DNA of 64,000 nt from UBA5070 sp035352895. GTDB lineage: Bacteria > Fibrobacterota > Fibrobacteria > UBA5070. A program made the translations under genes and the position numbers. The notes under the pieces are model-generated. The model had not been told where the DNA came from. It made no database searches and worked only from the letters and a program-made list of their open reading frames with translations. Below, in pieces: positions 15,630 through 24,399 of this stretch (position 1 is the stretch's first letter; each line of letters opens with the position of its first letter). The stretch is from positions 1-64,000 of the forward strand of contig DAOPYN010000012.1 of assembly GCA_035352895.1 (NCBI GenBank). Direction: 5' to 3'.

Positions 15630-16259
15630 ATGGCTGTCAATCTGCAAAAGGGTGAAAAACTCAACCTCGCCAAATCCACCAGTTCCCTTTCCAAGATCAC
15701 CATCGGTTTGGGATGGGACGTGGCACCCCGCAAATTGGGATTCTTCCAGAGGCTCATGGGTGGCGGCCAGGAGGAGTTCGATCTCGACGCCGTGGCGTTC
15801 TTGCTCGGACCCAACGGAAAGGTGAACAACCTGGGGGATCGCTCCACCCTCAAGGGCTCGGACGTGGTGTTCTTCAACCACATGGCCCATCCCTCCGGCA
15901 AGATCTGGCTCACCGGCGACAACCGCACCGGTGCGGGAGAGGGCGACGACGAGCAGATCGTGGTGAATCTCGCCGAGATGCCCGCGCAGTACGAGAAGAT
16001 CGTGATCGCGGTGTTCATCTACCAGGGGCGCCAGAAGGGGCAGACCTTCACCGGCATCCAGAACGCCTTCGTGCGCGCGGTGGACGCCCAGAACGTGGAA
16101 CTGGCCCGGTTCAGCCTGGGGGCCTCACCCGAGACCGAGAACAAGTGTTCCCTGCTGTTTGCGGAAATCGTCCGCAACGGGTCCGAATGGGACTTCCAGG
16201 CCGTCGGACAGGCGTTTTCCAGCGACAACATCATCGATCTGCTCCAGCGGTATCTTTGA
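15630..16259 (+). CDS. TerD-domain stress protein (first copy, extended)
   Basis: A 209-residue TerD-family protein starting AVNLQKGEKLNL. The calcium-binding core motifs are ITIGLGWD, FDLDAVAFLL and LTGDNRTGAGEGDDE. Compared with the next gene it carries an insert around residues 33-48 (a Phe-rich, Gly-rich stretch) between the first two motifs. TerD proteins are linked to tellurite and general envelope or DNA stress response; the precise activity is unknown. This is the first gene of the Ter cluster. The start is an ATG at 15630 with a weak upstream ribosome site. Confidence 0.9.
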   Translation: MAVNLQKGEKLNLAKSTSSLSKITIGLGWDVAPRKLGFFQRLMGGGQEEFDLDAVAFLLGPNGKVNNLGDRSTLKGSDVVFFNHMAHPSGKIWLTGDNRTGAGEGDDEQIVVNLAEMPAQYEKIVIAVFIYQGRQKGQTFTGIQNAFVRAVDAQNVELARFSLGASPETENKCSLLFAEIVRNGSEWDFQAVGQAFSSDNIIDLLQRYL

Positions 16260-16441
16260 GACGACGTGGCCCTTCGACGGGCCTCGTCACAAGTCGGTCA
16301 CGACGGGCGTCGATCGCTTGACGTTGTCGAGCCCCTCGTGATAGATTCCAGCATCAGGCGAGACTGCCAGGGATGAATCCCCATCCTGCGCAGGTGGTTT
16401 CGCGTCCAACCACCATCTGCAACGAACGATGCGGAGGAACC

Positions 16442-17017
16442 ATGGCCATCGAACTCCAAAAGGGCGGCAACGTCAACCTGAACAAGGAAGCTCCCGGACT
16501 CAAGAAGATCCTCCTGGGTCTCGGCTGGGACGTGCGTGCCACCGATGGCGCCGCCTTCGATCTGGACGCGACGGCGTTCCTGCTGAACGCTTCCGGCAAG
16601 GTCCGCGGGGACCACGACTTCATCTTCTACAACCAGCCCAAGTCGGTGGAAGGGGCCGTGGAGCACATGGGCGACAACCGCACCGGTGCGGGCGACGGCG
16701 ACGACGAAGTGGTGGTGGTGGACCTGGCCAAGGTGCCCGCCGATATTGAAAAGGTTGCGGTCTGCGTGACCATCCACGACGCAGAGGCCAAGCGCCAGAA
16801 CTTCGGGATGATCGCCAAGGCCTTCGTGCGCTGCGTGAACGCCGACTCGAACGCCGAGATCGTCCGCTACGACCTGTCCGAGGACTACAGCGTGGAGACC
16901 GCGCTGGTGTTCGGCGAGATCTACCGTGCGGGATCCGACTGGAAGTTCCGGGCCGTTGGCCAGGGATTCGCCGGCGGCCTGGGTGCGCTGGCCAAGAGCT
17001 TCGGCGTCAACATCTGA
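16442..17017 (+). CDS. terD: TerD-domain stress protein (second copy, canonical length)
   Basis: A 191-residue protein of the usual TerD/TerZ length. Motifs are LLGLGWDVR, FDLDATAFLL and GDNRTGAGDGDDE, which supplies the acidic calcium ligands. GCGGAGG lies shortly before the ATG. It is a paralogue of the preceding gene, about 180 bases away, with divergent sequence outside the motifs, so this is not a recent duplication. It is followed by a hairpin and the AIM24-family gene. Confidence 0.93.
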   Translation: MAIELQKGGNVNLNKEAPGLKKILLGLGWDVRATDGAAFDLDATAFLLNASGKVRGDHDFIFYNQPKSVEGAVEHMGDNRTGAGDGDDEVVVVDLAKVPADIEKVAVCVTIHDAEAKRQNFGMIAKAFVRCVNADSNAEIVRYDLSEDYSVETALVFGEIYRAGSDWKFRAVGQGFAGGLGALAKSFGVNI

Positions 17018-17024
17018 TCGAGCC

Positions 17025-17052
17025 GGCCTCTCCCGTCCAACCGGGGGAGGCC
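17025..17052 (+). terminator. Hairpin between terD and the AIM24-family gene
   Basis: GGCCTCTCCC pairs with GGGGGAGGCC over ten pairs (one G-T) around an eight-base loop. Only a short T run follows, so it may weaken rather than stop transcription, or stabilise the terD message. Confidence 0.5.
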
Positions 17053-17083
17053 AGTTTCAAATTCCAAATTCCAGGAGCCTGCC

Positions 17084-17788
17084 ATGCCGAATTTTTCCAT
17101 CATCGGAGAAGACGATCCGTTCCTCCATGTGTCGCTAGCCCAAGGTGAATCCATCTGGTGCGAATCGGACGCCATGGTGATGATGGAGGCGAACCTGGAC
17201 CTGACCGGACGTGTGCAAGGCGGGGTCATGCAGGCCCTGTTCCGACGCCTCACCAACGGTGAATCGTTCTTCCAGCAGTGCATCAAGGCCGAACGTGGCC
17301 CCGGCGATTGCCTGCTTTCACCCACCCTTCCCGGAGCCATCCAGATCCTGGACGTGGGTGCCCGCCAATACTGCCTGGCCGATGGCGCCTACGTCGCGGC
17401 CGCATCCAGCGTGCAGGTGACCGCCCGCATGCAGAGCCTGGGCAACGCGCTCTTCGCCGGATCGGGTGGCTTCTTCATCGGCGAGACCTCCGGCAGCGGC
17501 CAACTGGTGGTGTCCGGATTCGGGTCGGTGTTCACCTTGGACGTGAATCCCGGCAAGGAAGTGGTGATCGACAACAGCCATGTGGTGGCCTGGGATCGCA
17601 CCCTCCAGTACCGGATTTCCACGGCCACCAACCAGAATTCCGGAATGCTGGGGAATCTGGTGAATTCCATGACCAGCGGCGAAGGCATCGTCCTGCGCTT
17701 CTCCGGCCAGGGCAAGGTGGTGGTCTGCTCGCGCAACCGGGGAAGCTTCGTGTCCTGGTTGGCGTCGAAGATCGCTCCGCGCTCGTGA
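17084..17788 (+). CDS. AIM24-family (TIGR00266-like) protein
   Basis: A 234-residue, mostly beta-sheet protein of the AIM24 family. Visible landmarks are SIWCESDAMVMME near residue 25, GGVMQALFRRLTNGESFF and an inner repeated strand pattern, with VVVCSRNRGSFVSWLA near the end. The family is widespread in bacteria and mitochondria without a settled function. A CAGGAG site precedes the ATG. Its presence inside a Ter cluster, directly behind terD, is consistent with a membrane-surface scaffold role, which is inference. Confidence 0.85.
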   Translation: MPNFSIIGEDDPFLHVSLAQGESIWCESDAMVMMEANLDLTGRVQGGVMQALFRRLTNGESFFQQCIKAERGPGDCLLSPTLPGAIQILDVGARQYCLADGAYVAAASSVQVTARMQSLGNALFAGSGGFFIGETSGSGQLVVSGFGSVFTLDVNPGKEVVIDNSHVVAWDRTLQYRISTATNQNSGMLGNLVNSMTSGEGIVLRFSGQGKVVVCSRNRGSFVSWLASKIAPRS

Positions 17789-17811
17789 AACGCCGCGAAG
17801 GAGTGCCTGCG

Positions 17812-18726
17812 ATGGAGGGGTTCGAATCGGCACCCGATGCCCGACGGTTCGGGGCTTGCCTGTACGTTCCCGCCGTCCGCGACCTGGTGTCGGTGGTCCG
17901 GGGCGAACGTCTCGGGGACGTGTCCAGCATCATCTTCTGCACCGAGGACGCGATCGACGTTTCGGATCTTCCCCGCGCGCTGGAGAACCTGGCCGCGGCG
18001 CTTTCGATCCTGGAACCCCAGGCGGGCCGGAACTGGTTCGTGCGGGTGCGCGATCCGATGGTCCTTCGGCGGGTGCTTGAAATGCCGGGGTCGCATCTGT
18101 TGACGGGATTCGTCCTGCCCAAGGTCCATGCCGGGAACTTCCCCGCCTACTGGTCCCTCCTGGAAGGCACCAGGCACCTTCTCATGCCGACCCTCGAGAC
18201 CCGCGAGGCCTTCAGCGAATCGTCCATGACGGAGCTGCGACGCCTGATGTCGGATGACGGAATCCGTCGCCGCATCGCGTGCCTGCGGATCGGCGGCAAC
18301 GATCTCCTGTCGCTCCTGGGGCTGCGGCGCCCTCGTGGCAAGACCGTCTACCAGACTCCGATCGGCGACGTGATCGCCCGCCTGGTGACGTGGTTCCGAC
18401 CCTGGGGGTTCCAACTGGCGGCTCCCGTCTTCGAGTACCTGGACGATGCCGGTACGCTTTCCGAGGAGCTCGAGATCGATCGCGACTGGGGATTGTGTCC
18501 CAAGGCGGCGATCCACCCCGACCAGGTGGGACGCATCGAGGAATTCCATCGCGTGCATCCGGCCGAACTCGATGCCGCCGTGAAGATCCTCCAGGCCGGG
18601 TCCACGGCGGTGTTCCGCTTCCAGGACTCCATGTGCGAGCCCGCGACGCATCTGAATTGGGCGCGGACCGTGGTGATCGCCGCGGACCGTTTCGGGACGC
18701 GACCGGCTCCCTCCGACGCGATCTGA
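17812..18726 (+). CDS. HpcH/HpaI-like TIM-barrel C-C bond lyase of Ter clusters
   Basis: About 304 residues related to the HpcH/HpaI and citrate-lyase beta-subunit superfamily. Acidic metal ligands are suggested by FCTEDAID (around residue 43) and a later GFQLAAPVFEYLDD. VLPKVH is the conserved Lys/His strand. The Ter-associated branch (named C-C bond lyase) is predicted to act in synthesis of a nucleoside-like metabolite. The ATG at 17812 has AAGGAG nine bases upstream; a GTG at 17785 overlapping the preceding stop is possible. Confidence 0.83.
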   Translation: MEGFESAPDARRFGACLYVPAVRDLVSVVRGERLGDVSSIIFCTEDAIDVSDLPRALENLAAALSILEPQAGRNWFVRVRDPMVLRRVLEMPGSHLLTGFVLPKVHAGNFPAYWSLLEGTRHLLMPTLETREAFSESSMTELRRLMSDDGIRRRIACLRIGGNDLLSLLGLRRPRGKTVYQTPIGDVIARLVTWFRPWGFQLAAPVFEYLDDAGTLSEELEIDRDWGLCPKAAIHPDQVGRIEEFHRVHPAELDAAVKILQAGSTAVFRFQDSMCEPATHLNWARTVVIAADRFGTRPAPSDAI

Positions 18727-18747
18727 TCCAACAAGAGGAAATCCGGA

Positions 18748-19779
18748 GTGTCCAAGATCAAGATCTGGCTGAACAAGGGGTTCGCCTCGGCCTGGCACCT
18801 GTCGCGTTCCATCCGTGAGGCGGACAGGGCGGGCATGTTCTCCCTGCTGGTGAGCCACGACGACGAACGCTTTCCGGCGTTCGAGTTCGCCGACGAGTGC
18901 TTCCGCGACTTCTCCACCGCGGATTCCGACGCCTACGCGCTGTGGGCGCTGGAGGTCTGCCGGCGGCGGAAGGTGGACTTCTTCTGGCCCACCCGCGGGT
19001 GCCGCGCCGTGGCGCGGATCCGGGATAGGTTCGAGGAGATCGGGACGCGCCTGATGGTCTGCGCCCAGGCGGAAACGCTGGATCTGCTGGACCACAAGGG
19101 ACAATTCCTGGACAGCCTGGCGGGGACGGGACTCCCGCTGGGAGGGTACCGTCGGGTTTCCGATCTCGCGGGGTTCCGGGAAGCGGTTCGGGAATTGTCT
19201 TCCGAAGGCGGACGCGTCTGCATCAAGCCCTGCAAGGGCATCTACGGCCAGGGCTTCCGGATCCTGGGCGGATCCGAGGATCTGGACCACAGCCATCGGT
19301 CGAACGCCTCGGAGCTGGAAGCCATCGAGGACGTGTTCGCCCAGCCGGAGGTGGCCGAGCACCTGGTCATGACCTACCTCCCGGGACCCGAATACAGCGT
19401 GGACTGCCTGGCCCATCGCGGGAAGCTGGTCTGCTGCACCATCCGGCGCAAGGGCAAGGCGACGCGCAGCTGGCAGTACGTTTGCGACGATCCCGGCCTC
19501 CACCACCAGGTGTCGGTCCTCGCCGAGCGGTTTCGCCTGGATGGCCAGTTCAACGCGCAGTTCCGGTCGCTCGACGGCGTTCCGGTGGTCCTGGAGATCA
19601 ACGCGCGCCCCTCGGGCGGCATCCGCTACACGCTCGCCGCGGGAGTCGCCTATCCCTACTGGGCCTTGCGTCTGGCGCTGGGAGCGGATCCGTCGACGGT
19701 GCCCACCCCTCGCACGGATTTCTGGGTAGGGGAGGTGCGCGAGGCCGTTGTGCTGGATCGATTGGCGGAAGAGCCTTGA
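18748..19779 (+). CDS. ATP-grasp ligase of Ter clusters
   Basis: About 343 residues with a GTG start and GAGGAAATCCGGA upstream. ATP-grasp signatures are visible: CIKPCKGIYGQGFR (nucleotide lysine), EYSVDCLAHRGKLV and the metal-binding LEINARPSGG near residue 295. These enzymes join a carboxylate to an amine or thiol using ATP. This branch is known from Ter gene neighbourhoods, where it is predicted to modify the product of the lyase and phosphoribosyltransferase. The stop overlaps the next start (TTGA). Confidence 0.88.
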   Translation: MSKIKIWLNKGFASAWHLSRSIREADRAGMFSLLVSHDDERFPAFEFADECFRDFSTADSDAYALWALEVCRRRKVDFFWPTRGCRAVARIRDRFEEIGTRLMVCAQAETLDLLDHKGQFLDSLAGTGLPLGGYRRVSDLAGFREAVRELSSEGGRVCIKPCKGIYGQGFRILGGSEDLDHSHRSNASELEAIEDVFAQPEVAEHLVMTYLPGPEYSVDCLAHRGKLVCCTIRRKGKATRSWQYVCDDPGLHHQVSVLAERFRLDGQFNAQFRSLDGVPVVLEINARPSGGIRYTLAAGVAYPYWALRLALGADPSTVPTPRTDFWVGEVREAVVLDRLAEEP

Positions 19780-20915
19780 GCGCGCTCGCGCGCGAGATCG
19801 ACCTCCATGGCGGCATCCTTTCCGTGCGGGTCGATCGGTCCGACTGGAACCTGGACGATCTCTGCGGCTTCGCTTCCCGGAACAACCCCAAGCGGCGGTT
19901 CCTTTTCGTGAGCAAGGTGTTGGGAAAGCACATCCCGGCCCGCCCGTCCGTCATGTCGCGCGCCTACGCCGACCTTGCTGACAAGATCCGTCAAGTCGGG
20001 ACGGAGGGGCCGGTCGTCTGCCTGGCCTTGTGCGAGACGGCCACGGGATTGGGAGAGGGCGTATGGGAAGCCCTGGTCCACAGCGGGACCGAGGCGCTCT
20101 TCCTGCATTCCACCCGCCTGGAACTGGACGCTCCGCTCGCCTTCCGCTTCGAGGAGGCGCATTCCCACGCGGTGGACCACCTCCTGTACCAGCCGGACGG
20201 AGTCCAGGCGGGAGAGAGGTTCGACCACGCCCGCACCCTGATGCTGGTGGACGACGAGATCTCCACCGGGCGCACCATGAGGGAGATCGCCAGGGCCTTC
20301 CTGGAGCGGGATCCGGCCTTGCGGCGCGTGGTGGTGGTCACCCTCACCGACTGGGTGTCGGAGGAGACCTGGAACGAGCTGTGGAAGGGCTTTCCCCTGG
20401 ATGTGCGCCGGACCAGCCTTCTGCGGGGGCGATACCGCTTCGAGCCGACGACCGGATTCGTCCTGCCCCCGGCCGAGCCATCCGTGCCCGCCCGACCCGT
20501 CGCGCGCGTGCCTCCCCTGCCGGGTGGACCGCGGCGCGGCATCCTGGCGCCGTCCACGGTCCCGCCTGCCTGGCTCGAAGGGTTCGGGACTCCGGCTGCG
20601 ATGCCGGTTCTTGTCCTGGGGACCGGCGAATTCCACCATGTCCCGTTCCTGTTGGCCCGCACCCTCGAGGAGCGAGGATGGGACGTGCGGTTCCAATCCA
20701 CCACCCGTTCGCCCATCCTGACCGGACACGCGATCGAAAGCGTCCTGGCTTTCGGCGACCACCATGGCGAGGGGATCCCCAACTTCCTCTACAACGTCCG
20801 GCCTGGACAGTACCACCAGGTGGCGATCGGCTACGAGGTCGCGGGCGATCTTCCCGCCTCGCATGGACTTCCCGGCATGCTCGGGGCGCGTGTCCTGGGA
20901 CTTGCCGCGCCATGA
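19776..20915 (+). CDS. Phosphoribosyltransferase with C-terminal TRSP domain
   Basis: About 379 residues from a TTG start overlapping the previous stop. The type I phosphoribosyltransferase PRPP loop reads MLVDDEISTGRTM at about residues 156-168. A proline-rich linker near 240-270 leads into a C-terminal TRSP-like domain (about 280-379) with LGTGEFHHVPFLLAR and a GDHHGEG motif. It probably transfers a ribose phosphate in the Ter metabolite pathway. A GTG at 19824 is a less likely start. The next gene starts within its stop. Confidence 0.85.
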   Translation: MSALAREIDLHGGILSVRVDRSDWNLDDLCGFASRNNPKRRFLFVSKVLGKHIPARPSVMSRAYADLADKIRQVGTEGPVVCLALCETATGLGEGVWEALVHSGTEALFLHSTRLELDAPLAFRFEEAHSHAVDHLLYQPDGVQAGERFDHARTLMLVDDEISTGRTMREIARAFLERDPALRRVVVVTLTDWVSEETWNELWKGFPLDVRRTSLLRGRYRFEPTTGFVLPPAEPSVPARPVARVPPLPGGPRRGILAPSTVPPAWLEGFGTPAAMPVLVLGTGEFHHVPFLLARTLEERGWDVRFQSTTRSPILTGHAIESVLAFGDHHGEGIPNFLYNVRPGQYHQVAIGYEVAGDLPASHGLPGMLGARVLGLAAP

Positions 20916-21664
20916 CGCTCCCGACGTTCGTGTTCGTCGATCTGGACGACACCTTGTTCCAGACCCTCCACAAGTGCGCCGAGGGGGATCATCTGGAGCC
21001 AGTTGGTTTCTTGAAGGACGGCTCTCCGTTGAGCTATTCCAACGCAAGGCAGCGGACCTTCCTGGAGGCGATGCGGGCCATGGGGACGGTGATCCCCACC
21101 ACCGCCCGCGACTTGGGCGCGTTGGGCAGGGTGAGGCTGGAGTTCGACCATGTCCGGATCGCCGCCCACGGGGCGGTGGTCCTGGATCCTGGCGGGGCTT
21201 TGGACCGGGAATGGGCCGATCGCGTCCAGGCCTGGGCGGAAGGCTCCCGCGAGGTCCTGGAAACCCTCCTGGAACGGATCCAGGCCAGGATCCATGCCGA
21301 ACACCTGGACCTGAAGGCGCGTCTGGTGGGGGAACACCACCAGATCCACTACTTCCTGGCCAAGAGCCGATCCGGCGATCTTTCCGACCTGGATTCCCTG
21401 GAGCGTTCGCTGGCAAAGGAAATCCACGGAACGGACCTGCGGATCCACCGCAACGGGAACAACCTCGCCCTGCTTCCCGGATGGCTCGGGAAGGAATTCG
21501 CCGTGGAGTGGGTGCGATCGCGGTACCTTCCCCCGGAAGCCCTCCTGTTGGGCGTGGGCGACAGCCTCACCGATCTTCCCTTCATGCGTTCCTGCGACTA
21601 CCTGGTGGTTCCCGCCCGCTCCCAGATCGTGCGGGAACGGTTGACCCGACCCTCCGATGCCTGA
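20912..21664 (+). CDS. HAD-superfamily phosphatase of the Ter cluster
   Basis: A 250-residue haloacid-dehalogenase-fold protein. Motif I is FVDLDDTLF (nucleophile Asp9, acid Asp11) and motif IV is LGVGDSLTDLPFM. It has a cap domain of the Cof type between them. It likely dephosphorylates the product made by the neighbouring phosphoribosyltransferases. Its start overlaps the preceding stop (ATGA), and its end overlaps the next gene by eight bases, consistent with one polycistron. Confidence 0.88.
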   Translation: MTLPTFVFVDLDDTLFQTLHKCAEGDHLEPVGFLKDGSPLSYSNARQRTFLEAMRAMGTVIPTTARDLGALGRVRLEFDHVRIAAHGAVVLDPGGALDREWADRVQAWAEGSREVLETLLERIQARIHAEHLDLKARLVGEHHQIHYFLAKSRSGDLSDLDSLERSLAKEIHGTDLRIHRNGNNLALLPGWLGKEFAVEWVRSRYLPPEALLLGVGDSLTDLPFMRSCDYLVVPARSQIVRERLTRPSDA

Positions 21665-22760
21665 GCGCTGGTTCTCGGGGTCCTACCGGCCGGAAGATTG
21701 CCGCTTCCTCCTGAAAGTCGTGGACCTCGCACCGGTGTCGGTGGAGGAAAAGGAACGCCTGATCCAATCGGGTGCGCGCCACTATTCCCAGATGATCTCG
21801 GCGGAATCGCCGCCGACCGAGCGCTACCAGCGGCTCTTCCTCGAGGCCGTGGAGCGCGAGGGGGCGCGGTTGGCCGCGCATCTGCTGCTCCTGGCCCGCG
21901 ATATGGACGAACGGATCTGCGGGAGGATCGTCGTGGTGTCCCTGGCGCGGGCGGGAACCCCGATGGGCGTCATCCTGCGACGGATCCTGACCAAGCGGTT
22001 CGGCCGCGATTGCGCGCATTTCTCCGTGAGCATCGTGCGCGACCGGGGGATCGACCGCAACGCCCTGTCCCACATCCTGGAATGCGGATACCCCGCGGAA
22101 TCGATCGTGTTCGTGGACGGCTGGACGGGCAAGGGAACCATCGCCAGGGAATTGGCCGCATCCGTGGAGTCCTTCAACGCCGAGCACGGCACGGCGGTCG
22201 GGACCGGCGTATGGACCGTGGCCGACCTTTCCGGAAGCGCCGAAGTCGCCGCTTCCGCCGAGGACTTCCTGATCCCATCCTCGCTCCTGAACTCCACCGT
22301 GAGCGGTTTGGTGAGCCGGACCATCCTCCACGAGGACCACTCGGGACCCGGCGAGTTCCACGGCTGCCTGCGCTTGGACGCCTTGGCCCCCTTCGATCGA
22401 TCCGGATGGTTCGTCGACCGCATCGAGGAGGAATCCGTCCGCATCCCCCTGGAGGGGCTGCCCCAGCCCCTGCGGTCGGGGAGTCCCCGGTCACGCCTCC
22501 TTCGGGAAGCGATGGAATCCATGCTGGATGACCTGGCCAGACGGTTTCCGTCCGCAAGGAACCGCAACTTCGCCAAGCCGGGGCTGGGCGAATCCACCCG
22601 GGTCCTCCTGCGCCGGATACCGGAGAGGCTCCTCTTGTCGGAATCCGACCATCCCGAAGCCGAGCACCTGCGACTCCTGGCGCGGGAAAAGGATGTTCCC
22701 GTGGAAGTGATCCCCGGCCTTCCCGTGAAGGCGGTGGCCCTGATCCGCGGTCTGGACTAG
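21657..22760 (+). CDS. StiP-type phosphoribosyltransferase with PELOTA-like RNA-binding domain
   Basis: About 367 residues. The first 280 form a phosphoribosyltransferase-like domain, annotated elsewhere as StiP cysteine protease; SLARAGTPMG (around 95-104) and the PRPP-loop-like IVFVDGWTGKGT (150-161) favour the transferase reading. The last 65 residues, from RRIPERLLLSES to PVKAVALIRGL, resemble the PELOTA RNA-binding fold reported in Ter systems. That combination suggests modification of, or binding to, an RNA or nucleotide. It is the last gene of the cluster and is convergent with rmuC. Confidence 0.83.
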   Translation: MPERWFSGSYRPEDCRFLLKVVDLAPVSVEEKERLIQSGARHYSQMISAESPPTERYQRLFLEAVEREGARLAAHLLLLARDMDERICGRIVVVSLARAGTPMGVILRRILTKRFGRDCAHFSVSIVRDRGIDRNALSHILECGYPAESIVFVDGWTGKGTIARELAASVESFNAEHGTAVGTGVWTVADLSGSAEVAASAEDFLIPSSLLNSTVSGLVSRTILHEDHSGPGEFHGCLRLDALAPFDRSGWFVDRIEEESVRIPLEGLPQPLRSGSPRSRLLREAMESMLDDLARRFPSARNRNFAKPGLGESTRVLLRRIPERLLLSESDHPEAEHLRLLAREKDVPVEVIPGLPVKAVALIRGLD

Positions 22761-22766
22761 CGCGGA

Positions 22767-24047
22767 CTACTCGGTCTCCTCGACGCCCTGGAAGGAGCGG
22801 GGCAGGGGCTTGTCGCGCTTGACACCCAGTTCCACCAGCTTGTGGGCCTGTCCCACGAGGTTCCCCTGGCCTTCTGCCAGACGCTTGCGGGCTTCCAGGA
22901 AGGATCCCTGGGCCTTGTCCAGATGGTCGCCCACGCTTTCCATGGAAGCCAGGAAATCGGTGAGCTTTGCAAGGAGCAGGCGCGCGCGCTCCGAGATGCG
23001 TTCGGCGTTGCGCCCCAGCTCGTACTGGCGCCAGGTGTGGGTGACCGTGGTGAGCATGGCCAGGAGCGTGGTGGGACTGGTGAGCACGATCCTCTTCTGG
23101 AAGGCGTCGCGGTAGAGGTCGCGATCCAGGCCCAGGCACGCCTGGAATGCGGCTTCCACGGGGACGAACAGGAACGTGAAGTCCACCGTCTGGCGTCCCG
23201 AGGCGGTCAGGGCGGCGGTGTAGTCCTTGGCGGAAAGGTCGTCCACGTGGGAGCGCACGGAACGGCGGAAGGCCTCGAGCGCGGCGGCGCGATCCAGGTC
23301 GTTTTCCGTCTGGGCATCCGACCAGGAAGCGAGGCTCATCTTGGAATCCACCACAAGACAGCGGTTCTCGGGAAGGAGGACCACCACGTCGGGTTTCAGG
23401 TGCTGGCCCTGGGGGCCTTCCAGTTCCAGGCCCCGCCCCTGTTCGATGAAATGGATCCCTCGCCGCAACCCGGAGAATTCCAGGAGCTGTTCCAGGAGGA
23501 CCTCGCCGAATTCGCCCACCAGCCGGTTGTCGCCCTTGAGCGCCCTGGCCAGTCCGTCGGCCTGGGTTCCCAGCTGGGCGTTGATCCGCGACACCCGTTC
23601 CAGCGCCTCCTGGAGGCTCCGTTCGCGGGCGGCATCGGTCTTCTCGGCTTCCTGGAGCGCCTTCTGCAGGCGCTCCAACCCCTCCCGCACGGGACCCACC
23701 AGCTCGGCGATCGCGGTGGTCCCGATCTCCCTGAACTTCCCCGTCTTCTCCTCGAAGATGCGGTTGGACAGGTTCTCGATTTCCGCTCGCACCAGGGCTT
23801 CGCGTTCGGCCTGACCCTTGAGGTGGCGTTCCAGCTCGGACTTCGCGCCGTCGCGCTCGGCTTCGGTCCTGGCGAGCGTGGCGGACAGGCGACGGATTTC
23901 GTCCATGGATCCGGAGATCTCCTCCCGGGAACGTTGGAGGGAGGTTTCCGCCTTGAGGCGGGAGGCGCGTTGGAGCAGCGCGACCGCGATGGACCCAAGA
24001 GCGACCACTGCGGCGAGTAGGAACACGGGCAGGACGATTTCGTTCAT
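22767..24047 (-). CDS. rmuC: DNA recombination protein RmuC
   Basis: About 426 residues. An N-terminal membrane anchor (VLPVFLLAAVVALGSIAVAL) is followed by a long coiled coil (about residues 30-170) and the RmuC nuclease-like domain with GEFGEVLLEQLLE, HLKPDVVVLLPENRCLVVDSKMS and FLFVPVEAAFQAC. It is thought to limit inversions or process branched DNA. I chose the ATG at 24047; a TTG lies three codons upstream. It stops six bases from the Ter cluster end, so transcription converges there. Confidence 0.93.
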   Translation of the reverse strand: MNEIVLPVFLLAAVVALGSIAVALLQRASRLKAETSLQRSREEISGSMDEIRRLSATLARTEAERDGAKSELERHLKGQAEREALVRAEIENLSNRIFEEKTGKFREIGTTAIAELVGPVREGLERLQKALQEAEKTDAARERSLQEALERVSRINAQLGTQADGLARALKGDNRLVGEFGEVLLEQLLEFSGLRRGIHFIEQGRGLELEGPQGQHLKPDVVVLLPENRCLVVDSKMSLASWSDAQTENDLDRAAALEAFRRSVRSHVDDLSAKDYTAALTASGRQTVDFTFLFVPVEAAFQACLGLDRDLYRDAFQKRIVLTSPTTLLAMLTTVTHTWRQYELGRNAERISERARLLLAKLTDFLASMESVGDHLDKAQGSFLEARKRLAEGQGNLVGQAHKLVELGVKRDKPLPRSFQGVEETE

Positions 24048-24154
24048 CGCATCCAACGGTAGAATCCGTGTTGCCTCCCGAGCCAGGTGCGATCGGTCTT
24101 GGCGGGAATCCGCTTGCCAAGGGTGGCGTGGGTGGATTAAGTTCTCGCCACCTT

Positions 24155-24345
24155 CGGGTCCTGCGAAAGCGGATGTTCCGGGAGGAACGCAAGTTCCACC
24201 TGGGACATCGGGAATGCCGTGAAAACCGGCAGCGGACCAGCCACTGTGAGGGGTGCGGCGACTGCCGCGACGCGTGTCCCAGAAGCCACTGGAGAGATCC
24301 GGGAAGGCGGGCAGGCGACCCCGAGCCAGGAGACCTGCCCGAGGC
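24155..24345 (+). ncRNA. Cobalamin (AdoCbl) riboswitch
   Basis: The consensus blocks appear in order: GGGAATGCCGTGAAAACC, CCACTGTGAG, GAAGCCACTGG, GGGAAGGCGGG and GAGCCAGGAGACCTGCC (24323-24339). Spacing and order match the B12 element. It lies 55 bases before cobO and heads the whole cobalamin operon, so coenzyme B12 should repress it. The 5' edge is approximate. A weak TTGCCA-N17-TTAAGT pair (24114-24142) is a possible promoter. Confidence 0.93.
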
Positions 24346-24399
24346 GACGTCGCAAGAGCGGCGTCCCTTTGTCCACGCCTCTCGGATCGGGCTGATGGA

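Noticed and set aside
21657..22400. A cysteine protease activity for the StiP-type protein.
   Set aside because: The older name implies a protease, but the PRPP-loop-like VFVDGWTGKGT and the Ter context favour a phosphoribosyltransferase; I see no clear Cys-His dyad.
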